Assembly: GCA_029204225.1 (NCBI GenBank)
Contig: CM055099.1
Location: 65,191,852-65,249,851 of the forward strand
Length of the DNA: 58,000 nt
Direction of reading: 5' to 3'
Source: Diphasiastrum complanatum
Taxonomy: Eukaryota > Streptophyta > Lycopodiopsida > Lycopodiales > Lycopodiaceae
Position numbers and translations under genes: made by a program. Below, one piece after another: positions 47,600 to 58,000 of this stretch; within the stretch, counting starts at the first letter, position 1, and each line of letters starts with the position of its first letter. The notes under the pieces are model-generated. The model ran no database searches. It was not told where the DNA came from and saw only the letters and a list, made by a program, of their open reading frames with translations.

Positions 47600-49420
47600 G
47601 GCCCAGAGTTGCACACTTGGGATTAAATGTTGCATAACTTTCATCAAACCAAATCCAAGAACATATTTTTTCAAGAAAGAATTCATATTGTCGCACCCCA
47701 TAATGATCAAAAAGCATTAAGTATACACTTCTTGACAAAGTGAAGATGCTTAGGAGTTCACTATAGGAAAGTTTATAAAGCCTACCCACATAACAAAGAT
47801 GGAGGCGAACTTTTGGTTTCCATTGAACTAAAAGTCAGAAAATCTTGACGATTACATTTCAATAAATCCTTCATCTTCTCTATTACAAGACTAAATTGTT
47901 GAGAGCACCACTGTAGCCATATTGAGCTCTGATGGATTGGTGTCTGATTATCCAAGCATATATTACTCCTAAAAAATTATCTCATAAACAATTATCTCCA
48001 TTCAGATCACTCCCAAAAAGTTGGGTGTATGGTAAAAATCGCTGGGAGTCTACATCTCATGGAGCTAAACAACAAGAAGTGCAAGCTCCTTGTCATATCT
48101 CCTAGAACAATGAAACTAGTTGTCAATCAACTTCCCTGTTCTAGCTAATATGTCAAAGTCTAGACAGCACAAATCTCAAAAACCTACCAGCATCCAAATA
48201 TTTTGATTTCTATAAATCACAAGTAATTTTTTACTCCCAAAGGCCCAAAGCTGGGCTCAAGATTGACAACATAACTTTCATCTTGCTCGGAGCCAAATGC
48301 TTCCCACAGTGTACACCAATATCAGCTAGTACTACTTCAAAGAACATTTTCAATAAGGATAAAATGTTCACAGCAGTGCCCCAAATTGATCAAGAGGTGA
48401 CAAGTACACTTCTTGACAAAGCAAAGGATGCTAAGGAATTCACTATAGGAGAACCACGTAAGACCTAACAACATCAACAAAGCTGGAGGCAGGCTTTTGA
48501 TTTCCCTTATATTGAAATGGTAAAACTTTATCTTTTATATTTCAATGAAACCCTAAAAGTAGCCCATTTCAGTGTTACCTATAATTTTCGATTCTTAAGA
48601 ACTCCACATCAATCATACCTAACTCTAATGGGTTTGTGTCTCATTTTCCGAGTATATAGTATGCAAACTTCAGACTTGATCAACAACCCTAGTGTTACTA
48701 TTTTAGTTAAGTGAACATTACCCCATATGAGGGGACTCCTCACTAGTAACAGCCATTAATCAAGCTCAAAAATCCCTTGATCTTAGCTCTATCAAATCCT
48801 TTCTTTTGGTAATGGGAAAACTGCTTTCATTCATATCCCTCTTTCAAACAAGCTGGATTCACACTAAAAACCACCATAAGTTTAAACCCAAAAAATTCAA
48901 CAGATAGACAACAAGAAATGCAACCTCCTTGATGTGTCTCCAAGAACAACGAAACTCAATTGCTATTTACTTCCCCTATTATTACTAAGAGGCCAAACTC
49001 TAGATAGCGCAATTCTTAAAAACAGACCAATGTCCAAATCTTTTGACATATATGGATTACAAAATTGATAAATCAGGTCATATGGTGTAAAGTTGCTCTC
49101 GAGAACGAAAACATAGCCTTTATCTTGTTCAGAACCAAATGCTTCTCACAATCTACTTCTTTGAAGAATATTTTTAATCAAGTAAATTCAATGTCGCGCC
49201 CCAAATTGATCAAAAAGCGATAAGCAAACTTCTTGACAAAGCAACGGATGCTAAGGAGTTCACTATAGGAGACCATATAGAACCTCCCAACATGAAAAAA
49301 GCTGGAGGCAAACTTTTGGTTTCCTTTGTATTCAAAAAATGCAAATCTGGATCTTTTTCATTTCGATACACTACTAAAAGTAGCCTGTTTTCTTTCTATG
49401 TTACACATCACCTTTGATGC
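47600..49420. repeat. Three diverged tandem units of about 0.7-0.85 kb
   Basis: The landmark TTCACTATAGGA occurs at about 47757, 48440 and 49259, each time preceded by CTTCTTGACAAAG and followed by a TGGAGGCNNRCTTTTGGTTTCC-like block. A second landmark, ACAACAAGAARTGCAA, occurs at about 48067 and 48908. On the - strand each unit opens SYSELLSI-like and contains WGA-like and KHL-like blocks, so these may be copies of a decayed exon. I do not recognise the protein. The 128-codon - strand frame 47789-47403 covers part of unit 1. Confidence 0.7.
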
Positions 49421-50544
49421 TTACAAACACCACTCAACCATAGTTCCCACTAGTTAAAAGGAAACGAGCAGAAAGTGGGCTGATAGGAATCATGTCAAAT
49501 AGTTCAAAAAAGGAACAAAAGGACCACACCATGCAAGGATAAGACATCAATCTTTACAAGTATATAGAGTGCACGTACCCAACAATTTGAAATGCAACAA
49601 GGAGAAGGAGAAAGTAGGCTCATAAAATGGGCCCCCATTCCTTTAGGATAGCTGAAACTAGAAGGACATTGAATTGTAAGTGAGGCACAAAATCACACTT
49701 CAGTATGATTCTTTTCCCTAAAGATATGCAGAACTAAGTTGATGGTAACTTGATAACTGTAGGTGGAGCAAGTGCCATTAGCTTAATACTAGAATCTCAA
49801 AAATGATTTCAGAAGTCCTCCAATAAGTGGCATGTTGATGGAGAGCTCTTTTTCTGTATTCTGTGTCTCGATCTAGTCCAATTGCACAAACATGACATAA
49901 AAGAGAAGAAAAATCTGCTATAAAAATTACAGGAGCTCTCCATTCGTTCCTAACATGATTAGGTTATGCAAAAAAAACTCTTTCTTAAAACCTTGATATT
50001 CATTTATACGGGTTGTTTTTTGATGCAGCCAGTACACATAGGATCTGAATCTAGCCACGTTGAACCCTTAATCCTCAACCCTCAATCTAGACAAGAGAGT
50101 GACAAACTGTAAACTCCATTGGAGCTCGAAAAGCTCTTTATTAAAACCCTCATCGTCATGAATTAGGGTTGTCTTAATTTCATACAGAATGCGCTGGCTA
50201 TGAATGTCGTGAACAATAGACCAAAAACCCTTCCCCTAAGCCTAGTTAAGAAAATGACAAGCAGGCACATAATCAAAACAGAAACTATGCGCAGAAGCAT
50301 ATACATCTTCAAAAATTAGCAGCACTAAGCCAATACTCTAGAGAGAAATCAATGATCAGTCAAAGGTAACGAGACGTCTACACTTACCTACTCTCAACAC
50401 TAACATTTCTGCAAAAAATTACACTCTCAATTCTCAAATGTGTCATGGCTCATTATCTGGCTTAGCTTCGAGATTTCTTAAACTAAGCATTAATATGTGT
50501 TCTTGTGATCTTTTCTCATTCAGTAGTACGGGATAACCTGAGCT

Positions 50545-50766
50545 GATTGCTATTCCGAAGACAGTGAAGTAAAAGGAGCAAAGACCCGGGAAATGGGATG
50601 ACAGTGAAGCCCTGCATGGCGTCCAGCAATACGAAAGAGCGCAGCTCTGCGCTGTTCTGGATCTCCACGAAGCCGCAAGATGGATCGCAGGAGGGGCGAA
50701 TGCGAGAGAGAGAGAGAGAATAAAAGAAATAGTAGAGAGGAAGATAGATAGGGTTTAGGGTTTATT
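50545..50766 (-). promoter_or_regulatory. Possible 5' leader/first exon of a - strand gene with telo-box
   Basis: This patch is richer in G, C and CpG than its surroundings. On the - strand it starts with AAACCCTAAACCCTA (50764-50750), the telo-box common just downstream of plant transcription starts, especially for translation-related genes. A pyrimidine-rich leader with (TC)n follows. An open frame then contains SCGFVEIQNSAELRSF and an ATG with MQGFTVIPFPG, ending at a possible donor CTCAG/GTTATC near 50540. No family is recognised, and nothing downstream on the - strand proves a gene. Confidence 0.4.
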
Positions 50767-51334
50767 CCAAAAGCAGCAAGGCCTTCACTTTGCAAGTTCC
50801 AATTCCCTTCACATGCATCTCTTCCTTTCAAATTTTCTATGCAATGGCCTAGTGACATACACGCCTTATAAATTATGTAATGAGGTGAGAGGGTTAGAGA
50901 CAATCTTTGATCCCACCCCGTTCTTGACGTCACAAGAACAAGTCAACCTGATGCTTCCACATGGACCCATAGAAAGGCTAACCCGTGACTCTCCAACCAT
51001 TTATCTTCTCTTCTCACTTGGGAGATCTCCAATCTTCTTGACCTATTCAACAAGTTATGAGGAATTTGGGAGACGGAGATCTTTGGCCAGTAGATCTAAT
51101 ATGGCAGGTTGTGGGTGAAACGCATAGAAAATGGATGATGACGTGTGAGCATGGGTGGTGTGCTCCAAGGAAGGGATGACATCAGCAAGGGGTTATGGGT
51201 TACATGTGAAGAGGCCTTTTAGCAGTAGCCTAACCCATTCTTCTCGTCAACCCCTTGAGGAGTAAACAAATATGAATCTTTTGAAGAGACCAGTAACTTG
51301 GGCTTCACAAGTGGGGGAGTGGGGTAATTTTACA
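50767..51334. other. No gene recognised
   Basis: This could hold the promoter of the putative - strand leader to its left. A + strand frame at 50813-51118 and the overlapping - strand frame 50933-50550 lack any recognisable motif. Confidence 0.4.
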
Positions 51335-51815
51335 CCAGTCACATAGTAATATGTGTAGTTGTTGTGAGAGCTTTGTACTCGGCCTCGGTAGAAGAAAGTG
51401 AGATGGTTTCTTGTTTTTTTGACAACCAAGAAAAAAACTCCTCCACCAATGAATGTTGCATAGGCACTTGTGGACTTTCTATCCCTCTTGTCACCTGCAA
51501 TATCCGAGTCACTAAAGCATGCAAATCAATCATATCTTCTCTATAGAGAATTCCATGATCTAGAGTGCCCGACAGGTATCTCAAGATCCTTTTTTGCACT
51601 TTTCCAATGTATGATCAATGGATCTTGCATGTATTGACTTAGCCTAAACACACTAAAGCATAAATCAGGTCTAGTAATGGTAATCCACATCAAGTTGCCT
51701 ATAAAGAGTGATGTCCATGAAGGATCCTTCATCACCACCTTTATTGAGCACTTTTACATCTTGCTCCATTGGTGTTTCTACATGCTTGCAATCTTGCATC
51801 TTAAACAACTGTTGT
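51335..51815 (-). pseudogene. copia reverse transcriptase end / RNase H fragment
   Basis: The - strand shows a block before RNase H (KMQDCKHVETPMEQDVK), then ITRPDLCFSVFRLSQYM, HWKSAKK, a shift, RILRYLSGTLDHGILY, and FFSWLSKKQETISLSSTEAEYKALTT. It ends soon after. This is a short internal copia piece without LTRs. Confidence 0.88.
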
Positions 51816-52226
51816 AGCTAACAAGAATGCTAGCAACGATATTGACTAAATGGGTTCACCCAGACTATATAGTGTCAACCTAAGATTTTATAAGCCCTGA
51901 GCCAAGTGTATGTGATATATGTTCCTTTGTTGGAGAGCATAGCCAAATATGATTGAAAGCTTCAAGTTATCTTCATATTCAATTTTAGATCTTAGGTCTT
52001 ATATCACCATGACGTAGATATTTGCATGAAGGTGATATTATTTCTCATCGTGAGGTAAAATTGTTACTCAAGGCACCAAAAATGAGGCCTTCGCATATAC
52101 TATGTATAAAATATTAAGTTGCATGTTTTCATATTGCTAACAAAATCACAAACTTATCCATAATGTGGAACTAGTTGAATCAAGCTAGTTGCACCCATTC
52201 ATGAAGGAATTTCAGTTGGATTGTGA

Positions 52227-52228
<2 letters not shown>
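51816..52228. other. No gene seen
   Basis: AT-rich sequence with no recognised frame or repeat family. Confidence 0.45.

Positions 52229-52309
<81 letters not shown>
52229..52309. repeat. (GT)n microsatellite, about 40 repeats
   Basis: An uninterrupted GT run. It is the only long dinucleotide array here that is not CT/GA, and it does not border an identified repeat. Confidence 0.97.
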
Positions 52310-52310
<1 letters not shown>

Positions 52311-52659
52311 TTGCATAGCGAATAATGATTTTTGGCCAACTTGCTACCATGCAGTAGCATAAATGCATCCACCCCCATTCTTGGCTTCGATAAATTTGTT
52401 GCCTTCTAATTCAAGTTTTAGAAAAAATAGTTCAAAAACTCTTACCCTAAATGGCACAGCTAACATGAAAACCAAAAAAGTGAGCTACTTCTCCTTTGGA
52501 CCACTCATGAAACTGAAGCAAGATTTAAAGGTCATACCAATTTGAAAATTTGCACAAATACGTTTTGTTGAACCCCTTACTTCTAAGTTGAAAGTAAAGG
52601 GCATGTGAGAAACATAAGATTTCTTGTGTTGATGCACTACATCCTACATCAATCCAATA

Positions 52660-52662
<3 letters not shown>

Positions 52663-52749
<87 letters not shown>
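52663..52749. repeat. (TC)n microsatellite, about 43 repeats
   Basis: The array ends exactly where the gypsy-family LTR at 52750 begins and replaces the first bases that the other LTR copy has. Confidence 0.97.
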
Positions 52750-52753
<4 letters not shown>

Positions 52754-54203
52754 GTAGAGGCAAAATGCCCCAGAAATAAAGACTATCCCATCTTCCATTC
52801 ATTTTGTTTTGCACAAAAAATTTAACGAAGATATGATCTCATATTTAATAAGTTTGATTTTCTCAAAAGAATTGAGTGCATGTGCAGGTATTACTATCTA
52901 AAGATGAGAAATTCATGAAACTGTGATTCCTACAAATAGCTTGTGATGATGTACATATTCTATTAGTAGAATCTAAAGATTTAAGAACTTAGAAAATTAT
53001 ATGATGAACCATTTTTAAATGGTAAGATTTCACATCTAGCATTTCTTTAAGATTTGTGCAGGTATGTGAAGAAATGCCTAAGGAACAAGAACAAGAATTT
53101 GAGAGCTTATTAAAGCTTATGAAGGGTACCATAAGAAGGTTTTTTCAAGTCTATAATGAAGGCTTTTTCATAAATCTACAATGAAGTCTCAAGGGAGTCT
53201 ATAATGACGGCTTTTTCATAAGTCTACAATGAAGTCTCAAGGGAGTCTATAATGACGGCTTTTTCATAAGTCTACAATGAAGGCTCAAGGAATCCTATAA
53301 AGAACTGGGGACGAGCCAAGGGATTGATCACCCCCTTGGATCTTCTCTGTCGTGATTGGGGATGGGCAAACCCCTAGGTAGGTTCTTGGAGAAGGTGATT
53401 TTGGAGCTGTGGCTCAAGGAGACCGTGCCAAAATTGATGGGAGCTCTTGAATGATCCACCATCTTCAACACACACACACTTTATCTCTTCTCTCTTCCCT
53501 TCCCCTCACACTCTCTCTCATCCCTATTCACTTTTCTCAAACCCACTCTCTACCCTTTCCTCTCTTTCTCACCAAAAATGCTAATTTTCTTTCTTGTACC
53601 TACCCCAAAAACTCTCTTATCCATATCCAAGCTTGCATGATCAAGAAACTTCCATTTATGGACCAAGAATCACAAAACTAGTTACATGCATGCATTTTCG
53701 ACCTCTTAAAACTTTGCATGTCATCATTCCTCATGATAAAACAATTGCAAGCATAAGATCTCCATTCCTTTCTCTTTGCATGTCACTATTCTTGAGTCCT
53801 TTACCTTTATATGTAAGCAAAACCAATGATTATGTTTCTAGTTTCCTTGTTCTGAAAGTCTAGCTTTGATAATTTCGAATTTGGATCAAGGAAAGATTGT
53901 CTTTGGAAACCCATTTGATTTTGTTCACTTTTAAAGATTACTTTTTTTTTTAGAAGTGTTTGAGAACACTTCAAGATGTATATGTAATTGGCTCTTGCCA
54001 ATTGATCTTGCATAAGTAAAGATTTTCCTTCGGGGTGGGGCGGTCCCCATCTTGACCCCTCATCCTATCTCATGTGGATGCTTGATGTGAATAAATGACT
54101 TACAGTATCTTTTATTTCTATTTGATATTTTTTAAAGTTTCTTAGAATTCATTTACCTTTTCAAAAGAATATTTCGCATTGCAAGTCAAGCTCGTTTTGT
54201 TCG
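52750..54203 (+). repeat. Solo LTR of a gypsy family, + orientation (left arm)
   Basis: It is the reverse complement of the LTR at 54589-56155: AATTGTAGAGGCAAAATGCCCC, CCCATCTTCCATTCATTTTG, GATTGGGGATGGGCAA, GGAGCTGTGGCTCAAGGAGAC and CCAATTGATCTTGCATAAG all recur there in mirrored order. An extra 475 bp or so at about 52825-53300, including the 48-bp tandem repeats, is absent from the other arm. About 440 bp of the other arm is absent here. No internal element region is attached, so it is probably a solo or rearranged LTR. Confidence 0.82.
53147..53290. repeat. Three tandem units of 48 bp
   Basis: AGTCTATAATGAMGGCTTTTT begins units near 53147, 53195 and 53243. The units match closely; AAGTCTACAATGAAGTCTCAAG forms their second half. 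They lie in the part of the left LTR arm that the right arm lacks. Confidence 0.92.
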
Positions 54204-56155
<1,952 letters not shown>

Positions 56156-56164
56156 CCCCTCCAA

Positions 56165-57095
56165 CGCTTAAAGCATTGTCCTCAACGAACATTTCTCGAG
56201 TAAGAATCTAGAATTTTTGGATACTCTTTGAAAAAGTGTTCTTCCATCCATCTTCCATCTGTGATTGGATAATTCTTAAACTTGAGGAGGTATAGTGTTG
56301 ACGTTAATCCCTTTCTTCCAGCTCTGGTCTTGTGCATTAAGATCCGCTCAGGTTGAAGAATCTCTTTGGATCCTTGAACTTCTGGTGGTTCAGAATCCGT
56401 GGTTTCTTTAGGCATGGGACCATAGAATTTCTTTAGTAGACTCACATGGAATAAAAGGGGCTTGCTTACTGAATCTATCTATGATAGTCCAAATCATTTC
56501 ATTTCATTCTTGGTTTTAGGTAGCCTAGAGACAAAATCCATGGTAATATGTTCCCGTGGAGATTCAAGAACAGCTAAGGGATGAAGAAGTCGTGGGGTCT
56601 TTAAGCATCCTTCGTCCTTGTTATGTTGACATACTAAACATGCATTTACATAATGTCTTGTGCCTCGATGCATGGTAGGCCAAGAAAAGAAACTTTCTAA
56701 AGCCTCAAGAGAGAAGGTATTCCTCTATGTTTTGGGTTGTGGCTTTCTTGTAGGATTTTGGTTCGGAAGGCCACAGGTATACATAATTGATCCTCTTTGA
56801 ATAAATACCCATCTTTCATGATATTGTCTTTATGGCCTTGATCTTTTTCTAGCATCTCATGGATATGTTTAAAATTGGGATCATTAGTATACATATATTT
56901 GATAGAAGTAAAGTTTTCATGATAAGCTATGGATATATGGTTGACTTTGGATATTCTAGACAATGCATTTGAGGCTTTGATGATTCGTTTGAACCAAGAA
57001 ATCATTCCCTAAGAGGTAGTGTTTCCAAAATTTAAGGGCATGGATAACCGCTAAACGTTCTTTCTCTACAATTGAAGGTTTAAATAAGATTCAAA
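56165..57095 (-). pseudogene. gypsy RNase H end, integrase and chromodomain-like tail (broken)
   Basis: From right to left on the - strand come an RNase H end (VEKERLAVIHALKFWKHYLLG, then QTNHQSLK, where the usual T-D-H has lost its aspartate) and an integrase N-terminus (FRTKILQESHNPKHRG). A decayed core follows with CLVCQHNK and TMDFVSRLP. The C-terminal part has FHVSLLKKFYGP and a chromodomain-like end, LYLLKFKNYPITDGRWMEEHFFKEYPKIL. It leads straight into a polypurine tract and LTR, so this is the 3' part of a Ty3/gypsy chromovirus. Several stops and gaps make it inactive. Confidence 0.85.
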
Positions 57096-57705
57096 AACCC
57101 ACAAAATTTTAGAATGAGAAAATATTTACACATTCACATTATGTATGAGCATGCTTGAGGGATTTGATCAAGCCTTTGGCCCAATCATGCCCCTCAAGTC
57201 ACAACCTCTTTGTTGCAAAAAAATCAAAAGGCTTTGGGTCCACCATTGAAACTAAAATAATCTTTATTTTTTTCACATCATTGGTCTTTGGAAGTTGTTT
57301 GACAGATATTAACAACTTGCAAGTATAATGTCATTCAAGTAGACTATAATGTCATTCATGATTTTTTAAGAATCCTTCCCAAATCAAAATCTCTCATCCA
57401 AATCTTGAGAAAACATATTAAGTTAAATGGGCAATCATTTTAACAACTTGCAAGTAGACAATAATGTCATTCATGATTTTTTAAGAATCTTTACCAAAAA
57501 ATCTCTCTTCCAAATCTTGAGAAAATATGAGTAAAGGTAAAATAGAGACAACACTAGGGAAATGATTGAATTCTCAACTATGGTTTTCAGACTCAAGATG
57601 GGAGTAAAACTTGGAGATGTGTCATTTATTAGAGATCAAGTCCACACATGGCAGAGAAGTCATTATCTAAGTGCTGGGATTTTTAATGTTCTCTTAAAAT
57701 ATAGT
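57096..57705. other. AT-rich sequence with a diverged duplication, no gene
   Basis: AACAACTTGCAAGTA through TCCAAATCTTGAGAAAA occurs at about 57310-57413 and again at about 57441-57525. Between and around these copies nothing is recognised. Confidence 0.6.
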
Positions 57706-57788
57706 CCATGCATTCACAATGTCATTTGTGGACTTAAGTCTAGGTAGAACTTTGCCTTGGAGTTCATAGTTTTGGTATCAAAGCCAGG
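57706..57788 (+). mobile_element. LTR end and primer-binding site of another gypsy element
   Basis: GACTTAAGTCTAGGTAGAAC and TTTGCCTTGGAGTTCA (57731-57766) repeat the 3' end of the LTR at 54589 in + orientation. The sequence TGGTATCAAAGCCAGG at 57773-57788 follows after a short gap and is close to the methionine-tRNA primer-binding site. This marks the 5' LTR end of an element whose body continues past 58000. Only the last 60 bp or so of the LTR match, so the upstream part is diverged or rearranged. Confidence 0.7.
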
Positions 57789-58000
57789 GTTTGTCAAACT
57801 TCAATTTTTGTGAACTTTTTGATGAAAGTGTTGTTGTTCATGTATGACCCAAATGCCAACATACATCTCTTTTTTTGAATTGATTTTCCTTCCTCTCGAA
57901 TCTCGTTCTTTTTCCAAGAACTTTTTAACACAAGAGCAAATCGACTACACCTGGGAGATCCACGAGAATTAGACCTTCAAATTGCTATAAAAAGCTCAAG

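Noticed and set aside
50550-50933. 127-codon - strand frame over the telo-box patch
   Set aside because: Its methionine start is upstream of the telo-box, and composition (Ser/Leu from TC runs) explains its openness; only the leader itself is reported.
53147-53290. CRISPR-like repeats
   Set aside because: The 48-bp units are directly adjacent with no unique spacers, in a plant LTR context.

Overview
The window is nuclear DNA of a land plant with a large, repeat-rich genome. Plant-type introns, a split gene for an endoplasmic reticulum DnaJ/thioredoxin protein, chromodomain-bearing Ty3/gypsy elements, several Ty1/copia elements, hAT transposons, tRNA-derived SINEs and very long CT/GA dinucleotide arrays all point this way. 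The species cannot be read from the sequence. A Penelope-like reverse transcriptase and introns of many kilobases would suit a gymnosperm, fern or other large-genome lineage, but that is inference.

Layout. 1-4462: the 3' part of a decayed Ty3/gypsy chromovirus on the + strand, ending in its 3' LTR; it breaks into the reverse transcriptase of a copia element. 4463-10722: that copia element on the - strand, itself split by a hAT transposon at 6175-9516. 11261-15896: the last four exons of an ERDJ3A-type gene on the + strand, the only convincing cellular gene. Its 5' exon or exons must lie beyond the nested transposons, to the left of the window, so the transposon stack sits in an intron or has truncated the gene. 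15897-25095: diverged sequence with two SINE-like insertions, a copia pol remnant with its LTR, and a hAT remnant.

25112-33118: the most unusual block. A Penelope-like element with a recognisable reverse transcriptase lies between two direct repeats of about 2 kb, and three long CT arrays sit at the repeat borders. 34032-38565: two copia elements on the - strand, one with an LTR of about 1.3 kb, joined head to tail. 38548-39315: a cluster of short imperfect palindromes. 39316-50540: no confident gene, but several local duplications, including a diverged triplication of about 0.8 kb units. 50545-50766: a GC-richer stretch that looks like the leader of a - strand gene. 51335-57788: a copia fragment, then two LTRs of one gypsy family in opposite orientations forming a large inverted repeat, gypsy pol remnants, and the LTR end and primer-binding site of a further gypsy element that runs off the right edge.

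Almost every transposon open reading frame is broken by stops or frameshifts, and some catalytic residues are lost. The DnaJ exons keep clean frames and consensus splice sites. The cellular content is therefore one gene, the rest being layered insertions whose order can partly be read from what interrupts what. All calls come from reading the sequence and translations by eye; no database search was run.
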